NCBI RefSeq assembly: GCF_947507565.1
Contig: NC_089175.1
Coordinates: forward strand, 6,375,733 to 6,439,732
Length of the DNA stretch: 64,000 nt
Origin: Oscarella lobularis
Lineage: Eukaryota; Porifera; Homoscleromorpha; Homosclerophorida; Oscarellidae
Direction: 5' to 3'
A program made the translations under genes and the position numbers. The notes below the pieces were generated by a model, which did no database searches, had not been told where the DNA came from, and was given only the letters and a program-made list of their open reading frames with translations. Below, one piece after another: positions 12,094 through 24,300 of this stretch (the stretch's first letter is position 1; each line of letters opens with the position of its first letter).

Positions 12094-12790
12094 AACTCAA
12101 AATCAGTCATATAACTTTCTTCTGAGTCGACAATCCTACTTGCAGTATAGGTCGTATAGATCTAGCACAGAGAATTCATTGCATTCGCATGCAACAGCAC
12201 ACATTATTCAGTGAATCACACTACATATCATGCTGTCTCGCGTTTCATTTAGTTGTCGGGATTTTTGTGTATTTTGTGGTGTTGCTAGATAGTAAATGTT
12301 ATTGCGGCCTTAGGACTATAATATGTCGAGCAGCTCTATAACCTAGATTATTAACGATATCAAAAATTTGGGCTTGCTTGAAATAGCGTAACTGTATTCC
12401 TTGAAAGTTAGAAAACGACAAACTTCTTTTCTTTTTGTGTTGCGCTTACACGTCGATCGTGCGAAAAACGTCATAAACCGATCCCGGATTAGTTTGTATC
12501 ACGTGACGTCAGCCTTCCTAATTCCTCACCTCTGCTCGCGATGGATGCCTCTAAAGTCGTTACTAGGGATTCACCGGAGGCAATTCAACTCGCCCTGACT
12601 CGCACCTAAGCCCGGAAGCTCGCGCAACGGCGCTCACCACCTTCAACCTCGTTCGACCGACGTAATCATCGCAACGCCGATCAAATCGGGCGCAACGTGA
12701 ATGCAGCAGATCGTCCACGGCCTTCGCAGCGGCGGAAGCATGGATTTCGAAGAAATCAAGTCGTGCCGTTCATCGAAGCGTCGCCCATGA
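12094..12790. other. Spacer without recognisable gene
   Basis: Nothing supportable apart from weak similarity toward the pseudogene fragment that starts near 12800. Confidence 0.4.
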
Positions 12791-12799
12791 TCGGAATCG

Positions 12800-13090
12800 A
12801 TCTCAACGCCGATCTCATAGAGAAGCTCACCGGTAAGAATGTCAAAGCTCTATCGCTTTTGGACCGATCGTTGAAAGTCGCTTTCATTATCGCATCTCAA
12901 AGCATGGAAGACGTACGTCGTTCTCGCGAGTGAAGTGCTCGCTAAAGTTCCCGTACGACGCGGTCTGTCCTATTGTCGCTTCCTTCTCGTTTCCGGCCGA
13001 TTGCATGGGTGACACGTTCTGTGACTTTGCTAAAGGTGCACTGCAAATTTCAGCGACCATTTCCTCTCTCCGGGAGTTTTCTTTGACTTC
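12800..13090 (+). pseudogene. Fragment of the 21.4-25.1 kb gene family
   Basis: Closely matches 21915-22205, including the segment that encodes LIEKLTGKNVKALSLLDRS and the downstream text with 'ggccgattgcatgggtgac'. It contains frame breaks and lacks the rest of the gene. It lies directly upstream of duplicated unit B. Confidence 0.75.
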
Positions 13091-13091
13091 A

Positions 13092-16000
13092 CTTAGACGC
13101 GGCATGTAGTAGGTCCTTCTAACCGACTGTTCGTCAAGATGTACGTCTCTTTTGAGCTATGGGTCTCCACCTCCTTAGGCTTTCCTGCTCAAGTATCTTT
13201 TGAAACAACGTCGATTCTCGTTCCAGAGAGCAGTCTTATTCTCTTCAGAACGGGGAAAGGTGCCTGTGTAGACAAAATTTCAGTTCATGGTCTGGGAAAT
13301 CGTCTTGCGATGTCTAGGTATATAGAAACTGAACTTGCACGTATGATTGAAAACGAAACTTCCGGATCAGATTTGTCTTGAACCTGCCTTCGGCGTGATT
13401 ACGAAATGCACAGAGTACTGTATGTATATCGGCCCTTTGTCTAACTCAGCCGTCAGTTTTCCTTGAGTCAAGTTCGGGGTCACTCCGAGTTACTCCAGTC
13501 CAATTCTTGCTGATCTTGGTAGTACGTCGAACGTCAACTTCAGGCTGTAACCTAGGTAAGAACAAACGGTGCAATTGCTTAGCACAAGCGAAGAATATAT
13601 ATATTCAACTGAGATCGATCGTCTTCTCGTTGCATGGCTGTATAGGCTGGAACGCGGTGCTATAGAGTTCAGCTTATTTTTAGAGCTCTTTTCCATATAG
13701 TCTTTCTTTCATAGAACAAAGGACTGGCTGAAAGGAAATCGAAACTGGTTATGTCAGCTACCGCTTTTCTTTTGCTTCTCACCGCAACTTCGGGCCTTTC
13801 TTTCTGTATATCCTCTTCTAACTGTAAAACATGTTATGGTAATTTTTCTCTTGCTTTATAGTTTGTAGAAGACCGTCTCGTCCTGTGAACGGCAATGTCC
13901 GCTTTGTTGGAAACACTGCAAAGTTTTCGTGTAATTCTTCTGAAGGTTACGTCCTATTGGGTTCGCCGACGTTAGATTGTTGGCATTCGTGGTCAGGACT
14001 TCCACGTTGGTCAAACGATCCGCCCAAATGCGAAAAACGTACAATTAAATCGATGCATGATACTGTAAAAATTTGGATATTGGCAAATGCTAAAATTCGA
14101 TTTTAGGATATTGCGCTTGGCTGGTTCCACCAGAAAACGGCACTCTGTACCTTTCGGGCAACAGAGCGAATTATCAGTGCGATGACGGCTTCAGGCTGAT
14201 CGGCAGAAGCAATCGAACTTGCTTCCAAAACGAAACCGCTCAAGCGCATTGGTCTGGTCCGTCTGTATGGTGTTCACGTAAGTCTTTCATTGTACATAAA
14301 AAAATTTGTGTTATTCTATCTTTAGCTTGCCCTGTGCCTCCAGAAATAGATAGAGGGTTTTTGGTAGAGGAAAGAGAACTCGTAGCAGAGTACAGATGCG
14401 AACCCCGTCACGTCATGATAGGAAATAGGACGATCACCTGCAAAGGTGCATCGAAATCTTGGACGTCTCCCCCAACGTGCATTAAGCTAGGAACGACACA
14501 CTCTTAGGAACTCTCCTATAGAACATATAGTAGTTGATTTAATTAAACAGGTTGCTACGACCTTCATCATCCGCCAAAAGGGCACGTACACTTCAACAAT
14601 GCGACGCTCCGAGCGGAGTACACGTGCAACGAGGGACTTCACTTGTTTGGCACCCCGATCCGAACTTGCAATAGATACTGGTGGTCGGACGCAACTCCAT
14701 CTTGCGCTGGTGTGACTGTACAACTTCTTGAACGCGTTTCCGAAAAAAAAGGAAATTGTCTTTTGTTTAGAATGTCGACCTATGCGTCTTAGTCTTTACA
14801 ACGGACATGCCATCGTATCCTCAGATGGGTTCCAAGTTAATTTTACCTGCAACAGAGGTCACAAGTTGGAGGGATCTGATTATCGACGGTGCAACACTAC
14901 TACAGGCGAATGGAGCGGAAATTTTCCGTCCTGCAAATTTGGTAATTTAAAAATCTAACTTTACTGGTCGTCGAACCTTTTGTGTATAAGCTTGTGATTT
15001 GGCGCTGAGTGATCCAGCCGACGGGCTGGTGACCGTTTCTTCCAGACGAGCAACTGCGACGTACCGGTGTAATGAGGGATACCTTCTAAAAGGGAGATAC
15101 GTCAGATATTGCGTGAGTGAGTCGGATCAGTGGACAGGCTCAAGCCCAACGTGCCTTCCTTGTGAATTTAATCATTTAATTAAGATATAGTACGTTTTAT
15201 ACGTTGCATTTTCTGCAGCCTGTCCTAAGCTTGCCTCCCCTCAAAACGGACGAGTAATAAAGCCTTTATTTGAACTTTTTGAAGTTCGATATTCGTGCGC
15301 CGCGAGTTACGTTCTCGTGGGAAACCCAATTCGAACGTGCAACAAATCCGGAATGTGGTCCGGGTCAAACCCGTCTTGCGTTTATGCGAGTAAGATTTCA
15401 AGAAGTGAAACAGAGATAATGAAATTGGGTTTATATATGTATGCAGCCTGCGGCGTTCTCACTAATCCTGAGAACGGAAACGTGATCTACTCGCTTTACT
15501 TGGAAACGCTTAAAGCAACCTACACGTGTAAAGCGCCTTTGAAGCTTATTGGATATTCGTACCGAACGTGCAGCCGCTGGTTTTTCTTTGCAAGGTGGTC
15601 AGGAGATGCTCCTAGTTGCGAATGTGCGTTTTATTACCTTGTAATATGTATAATACGTGGCTCCGTTTGTAGATTGTTACCCTTTGTCAAGAGCTTTCAA
15701 GAATGGAGTCGTGACTGTGTCGTCGGATAAACTTGTCACCCGCTACTCTTGCAACATCGGCTATAAGTTGATTGGAGACACGTTGCAAATCTGCAACAGG
15801 AATACGGCTCTATGGTCGGGTTTGCGTCCTCAATGTTCGCATGGTACGCAACTCAATTTCGAAGTTGTTTGATTGGTTTCTTCAGAACAATTTTTTTGTT
15901 TATGCAGCTTGTCCGCAACTTGAAAATATAGAAAATGGAATTGTGTTTACGCAAGGAATCCGAGCAATATATCGCTGCAGCAGTGGCTATAAACCCGAAG

Positions 16001-18722
16001 GAAATTTTACTGTTCGTATTTGCAACGTGACAACTGGCCAATGGAGTGGATCTGCATCAAGTTGTGTTTTTGGTATTAATTAATTCCGCATATGAGACTT
16101 TATGTCAAATCGTTTTTCTTCAGGATGCTCTTCACCTACCCTCAACATAACGAATGGTTTCGGAACTTTTATGGGAACGTTTATTCGATTTCGTTGCCGT
16201 CCTGGTTATAGGCTTATTGGCGCTGCTGAAATTCACTGCCGTTCGTCGTTCTTTTACACCGAATTGCAGACAAATTGGTCAGAACCGTTTCCCGCCTGTT
16301 CTCGTAAGACTGGAAAAAAAAGGTTGCACTCTATTTGTTAATTAAATGGCTGTTTTTGTAGCATGTCGTCGTCCATATCCTCCTTCATATGGTTCAGTCA
16401 GTGAGCGAAATCTTCGAGTCACCTATCGCTGCCGGGAAGAATCTATTCTCGTGGGAAACGAGGTGCGATACTGCAACGAGACAACAGGCGAATGGTCAGG
16501 ATCAGATCCGTCATGCAAATATTTAGGCCTCAGAGGTACTCTGCATGCATTCACTGAATGAGTTTGTCGTTGATTATTTATTGTTTATGGCAGGCTACGT
16601 TTACAAACGATGCTACCTCTTACGAGCTCCTCTTGATGGGCAGGTGTCATATTCATTAGTCGGCGCAAATGTCAAGGCAACTTACACTTGTCGACCTGGC
16701 TTTTCGCTTCAAGGAAATGCAAACAGACTTTGCATCAGCACATCTTATTTTACAAGTTGGACCGGCGGTTATATTCCAAAATGCTTCGCGCTCCGTAAGT
16801 GCACCTGGAAATACGAAGATAAATTAAATTTGCATAGGAACTGCTAGGCTGTCATTCTGTTAGCGAACATCTAAAAAATGGAATTGTTAGAGTTTTTCAG
16901 CATCGTGTCAACTACTCGTGCAATGACGGATATAAGTTGAAGGGGCCGTCTACTCTGCTATGCAATATTACCTTCTCTATCCCTGATATTACTACGGGCC
17001 GCTGGTCAAACTCGCCCCCACAGTGCGAGCTTTGTGAGCGTGTCACTTTTAACTGTTAAACCAAACTACTTGCTATATCTCTACAGCATGCCCTTTGCCC
17101 AAAGCTCCGCTTTGGGGCTCAGTTGTTGTACGAGGTTCGTGGGCCATCTACTCATGCGGCTCAGGGCACAAACTCTTTGGCTGGGGTTCAGTAAAATGCG
17201 TGTCAGGAAAATGGTCTCGACAGGCTTCATTTTGTGTTTTGGGTAGAGAAATAAAGAGTCTATTTTGCTGAATGTTGATGCAAGAATTTTCTATAGGTTG
17301 TTCTACGAGACCACTGAGTATAAGAAACGGGTACGTGAGAATCAATGGGTCGGTTGCAGAATATAGTTGCTACTCTGGCTACCGGCTTGTTAATGAAAGA
17401 AAGCAATACTGTAGAAGAAAGTGGACCAGGTCCTATCAATGGGACGGTCCGAAGCCCTGGTGCACTCGTACGTATTTGCCTATGTCACCTAAGCTATTCA
17501 AAGCATTGACTTTTCTCTACGTTAAAGGCTGCTCAGTTCCTATTGCCCCCTTGAATGGCAGAGTTATTGAGAAAGAAAACGAAGCCATATATCTTTGCAA
17601 CCCTGGGCACAAACTTGTTGGCATGCGTTCAGTAAAATGCGTATCAGGAAATTGGTCTCAACAAGCCCCAAGCTGTGTTTTGGGTAGAGAGATAAAGAGC
17701 TCATTTTGCTAAATGTTGATAAAAGAAATTTCTGTAGGTTGTTCTAGAAGCGCACTAAGTATAAAAAACGGAGACGTGAGAATCAATGGGTCGGTTGCAG
17801 AATATAGTTGCTACTCTGGCTACCGGCTTGCAAATGAAAGAAAGCAATACTGCAAAAAGCGGGTCTGGTCCTATTACTATTACTGGGACGGTCAGAAGCC
17901 CTGGTGCACTCGTACGTATTTGCATATGTCACATAAGCTATTCAAGGCATTGTTTTTTTCTACGTTAAAGGCTGCTCAGTTCCTATTGCTCCTCCAAATG
18001 GCAGAGTTATTGAGAAAGAAAACAAAGCCATATATCTCTGCAACCAGGGCTTTTCTGTACTGGGATCAACAAATAGAACAACGTGCGACCCTGTTTCCGG
18101 CCGATGGAGGGGTTCTACACCAGTTTGTGCACCCGGTAAAGCGTTGGCAAACAAATGATGACTGTAATGTTTATAGTTAATTAATTTGTAGAAAAAGACA
18201 GCACTTCAAGTTCTGGCCAGATGTCTGGGTCAGGAGAAGAGAGCACTTCAAGTTCTGTTCAGATGTCTGGGTCAGGAGTACAAGACGGCGATGCGTCGGA
18301 AACGGACAATGAGAAAGTCATCCACGATAGCGCTGATAAAGAAGAAAACGCAACATGTCGCTCTCCTTCTAATCCGCCTAATGGTTCAGTTGCCGTTGCG
18401 TCTCCGAGACGAGGCCTTTATGTGGCAACATACAGTTGCGACAGCGGCTTCAGGCTGATAGGAAGAGGCAAACGCCGATGCAACACTTTGCGCAATCAGT
18501 GGCATCCCTCCGAATCGTCGTGCTCTTTAGGTATAGATACCGTATACATGCAGTAGTCTACTGGCTCTAAAAGTACTCCTAAATCCTTAAATTTTCTTTT
18601 AATCTACGGGCGGTTTTTATTCTAGAGTGATAAAATCTTACTTGAATTCATGGGCACCTTAAAACGTTAATTTAATTCATAGTACCTTTTGAAACATTAA
18701 TTCCTAAACCGATAGTGGGGTA
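13092..18722 (+). repeat. Segmental duplication, unit B
   Basis: Counterpart of 6512-11585. It is longer because the CCP gene has an extra pair of exons near 17528-17911 and a complete exon 7. Confidence 0.85.
13185..13290 (-). pseudogene. 5' fragment of an ATPase gene, second copy
   Basis: Same fragment as at 6605-6725, including 'tatcttttgaaacaacgtcg' and 'gacaaaatttcagtt'. It matches the start of ATPase paralogue 1 exon 2 plus its first intron. Non-functional remnant. Confidence 0.6.
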
Positions 18723-20706
18723 CTATTAGAGCCGGTTTACGGTGGTGTAGAGATGCTGTACAGTCGATCAATATTTAATATTTAACATCCTGTTACAGAG
18801 TGTCCGTCTCTTCCAAATCTGAAAAATGGGCGAATTTTAGTGAACGACTCTTTGGCAACCTATTCCTGCATTGCCTCCTACACACTGTACGGAGAATCGG
18901 TGCGAAAATGTTCGAACGACTCAAGGAAATGGATGGGCCAGGCACCATTCTGCTCACGTAAAGACCAATAATTAATTAATGCAAGTGGTAGAATCTAAAT
19001 CTGTTAATAAGGTTGCCCTAAACTATTTAATCCACCAAATGGCCGCGTTCAAATTCGCGGGAAGAATATTCTATGGGCAGATTATGCATGCAATAAAGGC
19101 TATCGACTAATAGGAACATCGCAAAATTATTGCGTACAAAATTATTGGAGGCGAATAGCACCGTATTGTTCAGGTTAAACAAGACAAACGGCATAATTTA
19201 TATTTAAAATTTTCGAAATAATTCCGTTATAGCTTGCCCATCTCCACGTCGAATACAAAATGCAGAAGTGTATGAATATGGATCTGTAGCACGATACACA
19301 TGCGATTGGAATCATATCTTGTCTGGAGGTTCCGTGATTAGATGCAACAATCAAACAAGGAAGTGGTCTGAGTCGAAGCATCGATGCGTTCCAAGTACAA
19401 CAGCTACAATTGCCTAAAACGCTTTAGCCGATTTCTTACATTTTCAGGAACATGCTTTATGGACGATAACCGGCTTCTAAACGGAAAATTAAAAAAAAGA
19501 GGCACATATGGAATGAAGGAAACATTTTCATGCAACGACGGCTTCGAACTAATCGGCCAACCGATTCGACGTTGCATCAACGGAACGTGGAATCATCTCG
19601 TGCCAACTTGCAAGCGAATCGTCCCCAACTGCAGCGAGGGTGAAGAGCGACGCGACGCGTGCAATCGTCTGTGCACGTGCACGAACAGCAGTTGGTCGTG
19701 CTGTCGCGAACGCTCCGAATTCACGTCGATGACCGTCGAGGAGCGAAAACGCTATATTCAAGCAGTTCTTAACGTCTCGACACACCCGCTCTACAGAAGA
19801 AAGTACGACAATTTTCTTCGAAATGGTAGGAAGTACTACAAAGGCAATGGACCAATGGGCAACCCGTTTGACCCAAAGATATTTCTTGCCCTGCAACGGG
19901 ACTACCTTATCGCATACGAAAACTTTCTACGCGAGATCGACTGCAGAGTGACAGTGCCATACTGGGACTGGAGTGTCGTCGGGCAGGATCCTTTCGCCTC
20001 GTCCCCGTGGGGCGACGACGATCACCAGCTCGGAGGCGACGGCGTCGGCGAGCCGCCGTGCGTTCTAACAGGACCGTTTCGTGCCGAAGACTTTACCTTT
20101 CTAGGCGAAAGATGCGTCGAGCGGGCGTTTTCCGGGACGTTTCCGGGACCGGTTGAAATTGCTCGTTTACTCGCTTTACCTGCTGATAGGATCGACGATT
20201 TGGAGCGAAGTCTGCGAGTCAATTTGGACCTATCGGTGCGCTGTCTCATCGGAGGGACGATGTGTTCGTACTCCGCTTTCTATGCGCCGGAGTTTCCGCT
20301 TCATATTGCGTTCATTGACAAATTGCTCGGAGAGTGGGAAATGAAAAACGCTTCGAATAGGAATGCTATCTCAAACTTCTTCTCAAATAATCGCCGACGA
20401 ATTTTTGATAATGGCCGGAGAGTCTGCTACACAGAAGGAGCCAAGGTCCACAACATGTTGTCACGGATGAGCGCCGAGGAGCTTGAGAAGTTACCGCGTA
20501 GATCTTTTAGCGACTTGAGCTCGAAAGCACTACGTTTGATGAAAGCGGGAGAGGAGGAGAAAAAGAAGGCGGAAAAGATAAACGAGTTTCTTCATTTGGG
20601 CACTACTCCACTGACAATGTGTACCACTGTGGCGGTGGAGCGCTACAATGTGTCGAGTGGCTGTCTACCCTTGAATGAAACAATGTCAATCTTTAGACTC
20701 GCTTGA
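13751..20706 (+). CDS. Secreted CCP-array protein with degenerate tyrosinase domain
   Basis: The gene has 25 exons. Exon 1 (13751-13805) encodes the signal peptide MSATAFLLLLTATSG. Exons 2-24 each hold one CCP at phase-1 borders: 13862-14038, 14107-14277, 14326-14507 (stop-containing), 14551-14709, 14771-14941, 14991-15161, 15219-15389, 15447-15623, 15673-15843, 15908-16072, 16124-16303, 16362-16535, 16594-16794, 16848-17033, 17087-17242, 17297-17467, 17528-17683, 17738-17911, 17971-18135, 18192-18530, 18799-18957, 19012-19173 and 19233-19394. Exon 25 (19448-20706) has the last CCP, a short Cys-rich piece and a tyrosinase fold (FLALQRDYL..YENFLREID, VPYWDWS, CLIGGTMC, PLHIAFID). Of six expected copper His only the one in PLH remains. 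Length is about 1,743 aa if exon 4 is skipped. A catalytically dead, secreted binding or matrix protein is inferred. Confidence 0.8.
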
Positions 20707-20954
20707 TAGCGTAGCTTGAACGTTAGAAAACGAAGAGCTTTTTTGGTGCGCTTTTGATGTTAATGCTGATGTCCGCATGTTCCAGCTGTTTTTTGCTTTG
20801 ATTTAGTAGAATCGTCTGTGCCCAGGTCTATGCCAATGCTCAGGCCTGTAACCTCGCTTAGCGAGTAGCGCACGCTGCTCGCGCCTTCACTGAGGGACGT
20901 GTCTTCAGTGCATTAGACTTATTTTGTTTCGGCTGCGCTTTCTCTCCTCGAGTG

Positions 20955-21310
20955 CCTTTTTTGAATCAGAGATTGCCCAGAAAAACGCGGATTGTGCATT
21001 ACACAAAGAAAAGGTACGGGACATAAGTGTACGGGAAACTAACTGAGGCCCCTTTCAAGGAAGTTGTGCTCTTCTGACGAGTCTGAAGATCCGGTGCTGC
21101 CGTCTGTACGTCAATAGTGGATCGAGCGCACAAGCGACCGAATGCAGCAGACAGATTGCCGTAAGTTGTCCCGGTGATGCTGTACGGAGTACAAACATGG
21201 CGTCGCGGATGGGCGATGTTTATATTCCTATGTCGAATGCGGTCCTTTAGCCTTTTTAATGTCAGTGAATAAGCTAAGGGTCACGTCGAAGACGCCATAA
21301 ATCGAAAACC
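20955..21310 (+). repeat. Dispersed repeat R1, copy 2
   Basis: Collinear with 5795-6150: 'aaaaacgcggatt', 'ggcccctttcaag', 'gccgtaagttgtcc', 'atgggcgatgttt', 'cacgtcgaagacgcc'. It lies between the CCP-tyrosinase gene and the next pseudogene. Confidence 0.65.
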
Positions 21311-21399
21311 TCCGCACACTGGTTAATTGCATAATGAGTTCAATCGCCTAGTCCAACCTGCAGAATTTATATCGTTTTCTAAATCGTTTATGCTTTGCA

Positions 21400-24300
21400 G
21401 TGGAACTTCGCCTAAATGAACCGTTCGAAGTCGTACCAAATATTGCGCGAATCATTAATCCAGCCATTTTCATCAACATTACTCTGTCGAAACGGCGTAC
21501 AAAGGAAATCAAAGCAAAGGGCTTTTGGGAGTTTGGGTCTAGCGATTTTCCTATTTCCATCGACCCGGCACCTCTTCCTCCCTTGCTTCCGGGCCAAACA
21601 CCGTCAAGTCTTCGCAAACCGAAGGGCTTCCTCCTTACAGGAGGAGACGAGATTAGCATTCGAAGCATCATAGACAAGTTGAATGCCGATTTTTTGCCGT
21701 CCGAACTGCGCGGCGCACTCGAGAGCGCGTCGATGTTGGACTTCGCTATTCTTGATCCCTTATTCAAAATACCTATCGGAACAGGCGCGAGAGGATTTCA
21801 AATTCAACTATCGGGACTTCCACGCGTCAACAATTGGACGGGCGTTGCTCTCAACGCAAAGCCGGCGAAGCGAAACCGGCTCTAGCCGTTGAATTTGAAT
21901 TCGACGAAGTAAAGCTAGCCGATCTCATAGAGAAGCTCACTGGTAAAAATGTCAAAGCTTTATCGCTTTTGGACCGATCGTTGAAAGTCGCCTTCATTAT
22001 CGCATCTCGAAGCATGGAAGACGTCGTTCTCGCGGGAGAAGCGCTAGGCCGAATTCCCATACGACGCGGTCTGCCGATTGTCGCTTCCTTCTCTTTTCCG
22101 GCCGATTGCATGGGTGACGCGTTCTGTGACTTTGCTAAAGGCGCACTGGGATCGGGCGCCACGCTGCATATTTCAGCGACTATTTCCTCTCTCCGGGAGT
22201 TCTCTCTGACGGCCGGCGTAACGGATATTCAATTAGGAAGTGGGCTAACTCTTAGTGAGGCGGCACTAGAATTTGCCATTGGCATGGAAACGTTCGTTGG
22301 AATAAGAGCGACTCTTCGACTCGACGATCCGCCTATATCGTTTACCGGTTGACTACGGGCCGGCCTCCAAGGTCTCGAGGTGGGCATGACAATGAATGGC
22401 ATCTAGAAAAGACCGTTCGGAATTGACTTTCTCGCTTTTGGCAACGCTCGAATCTCTATAACCCTCAAGCCCGGAGCGCCGGTTGTAGGATTTGAAATCG
22501 GTGGAGAAATTCGCCTCGGAAAGATCGACAGCGGGCGAGAAATCATTGGAAAATGCTATGTCGGAATCGATCCACTTGCCGAAATTATTTTTACAGTTCC
22601 GTAACGATAAAAAGTCTTCCCTCGAAGCTTTCGACATCGATCTGTCTCTTCCGAGACGTCTAGCGGAGAGCGGACTTCCGCGAGGACTCAACGCATCCTT
22701 TTCAGTGGACGCGCGCGAGATTCGACCCCCCGGGAATCGTAATACCGGCCGGTTTCGTGCTCAATTGCACGATCGACATTCTCGGCTGGCGTCTGAACGC
22801 CTACATCGACGTGGGCCCTTCCACGAGGCATAAAAAATCGACATTCAAATGGATCCGCTCGACATCGGCAGCGGCGTTTTCAAAATGTACAAATCGCGTC
22901 AAGATCATTCGGTGGGGCCCCTTTTGATTGCTGACGTCACGATGTCACCTCGTCCCAAAGTCAACGTGACCGCCGCCGGTTACGTGAGTCTCTTCTTCGG
23001 TCTTCTCGAAGCGGAAATCTTTCTTCAAGTCACCGATTCGTATTTCTTGTTTTTCGTTCGTGGACGTTTATTTCTCTTCGATGCACTGCTTAGGGTCTAC
23101 GCGCCGTACGGTTCGTTGCAAGAGGCGTCGTTTCGCGTCTACGGCATGCTGTCGACCGAGTGGCTCGACAAAATTCGCGAGGAGACTCTTCAAATTATAC
23201 AAGATGCAGTCGACGAAGCAGATCGACAACTGAGCGGCGTTGTGACGAATTTTCAAAGCGCTATGGCCGACTATAACAAAGCTCAAGATGACTATATGAA
23301 TAAGTTGGCAGAAGTGGGGAACCTAAAGCCATGTGGAACATGTCCAGATAGTACGAAAAAGTCAAATACTTGATTATTTATATTTTTATTTTAATTCTCT
23401 CGTTTTCTTTACGTAGAGTGCACCGGTTGTACAAGCTGGAGATCCTGCTGCAGTGATTTCTTTTTCTTTTGCCTTGGATGCCCCTCGTGGGACTTCTGTT
23501 GCGCCAAAGAGCCGGACTTAATTTGCAAGGCGGCTATACTTCTCTGCGAAAAAAACGATAAGCTCCACCGTCGACGGTTTGGTCATTCTTGGAAAATTGG
23601 CCCAAGAGACGAGAACGGACTATACGGTCGCCTTTTCGGCGATGAACAATTTGAGAACGACTCTCAAAGGCGCGGGCGACGCGGCGCGCTTTATCGTTCA
23701 ACTGGGCCTGGGCGGAATGATAAACATAAAAAAAATCGAATTAGATATTCTTATTGGACTCGTCTCCGACGGGCATTTCATGGGAAAGATTGTCGTGTCG
23801 TTTCTCGGAGAGAACGACGTCGAACTGAGTTTCAATCTCCGATTGAAGAGTGTAAAGGATATGGCTTTAGATATGGCCGATGCTATATTTCCCGGCATAA
23901 CGGGACGACGACGTGACGTTGAATCGCCGTTGCCGGGGTTCAGTCATCGACATCGTTTTCCGCGCATGTATATACGTCGTCCGGGCGACGGCGTACGACT
24001 GCGAGCGAAACGATTCATTCCCACGGTCATGCCAACGATTCCCGTCTTGCCAACGATTCCTCCCCAATGACTCGAAGCTCTATTGAAGAGACGTTTGACT
24101 GCCGATGAGGTGCAACAGAGGGAGGCGCAACTTAAGGAAGCGCTAGTTGCCTGGGAAAAGAAAGCGGAGGAGGCGAATGCAATGCCAGCGATAGCTGATC
24201 CAATACCGAAGAACGGGAAGCTGTTAACAATCGAAAACTTGCACAAAGAGCTGAGTAAGTGACGTATAAAATATTTTGAATTCTTTAATTCTCTTTCTTC

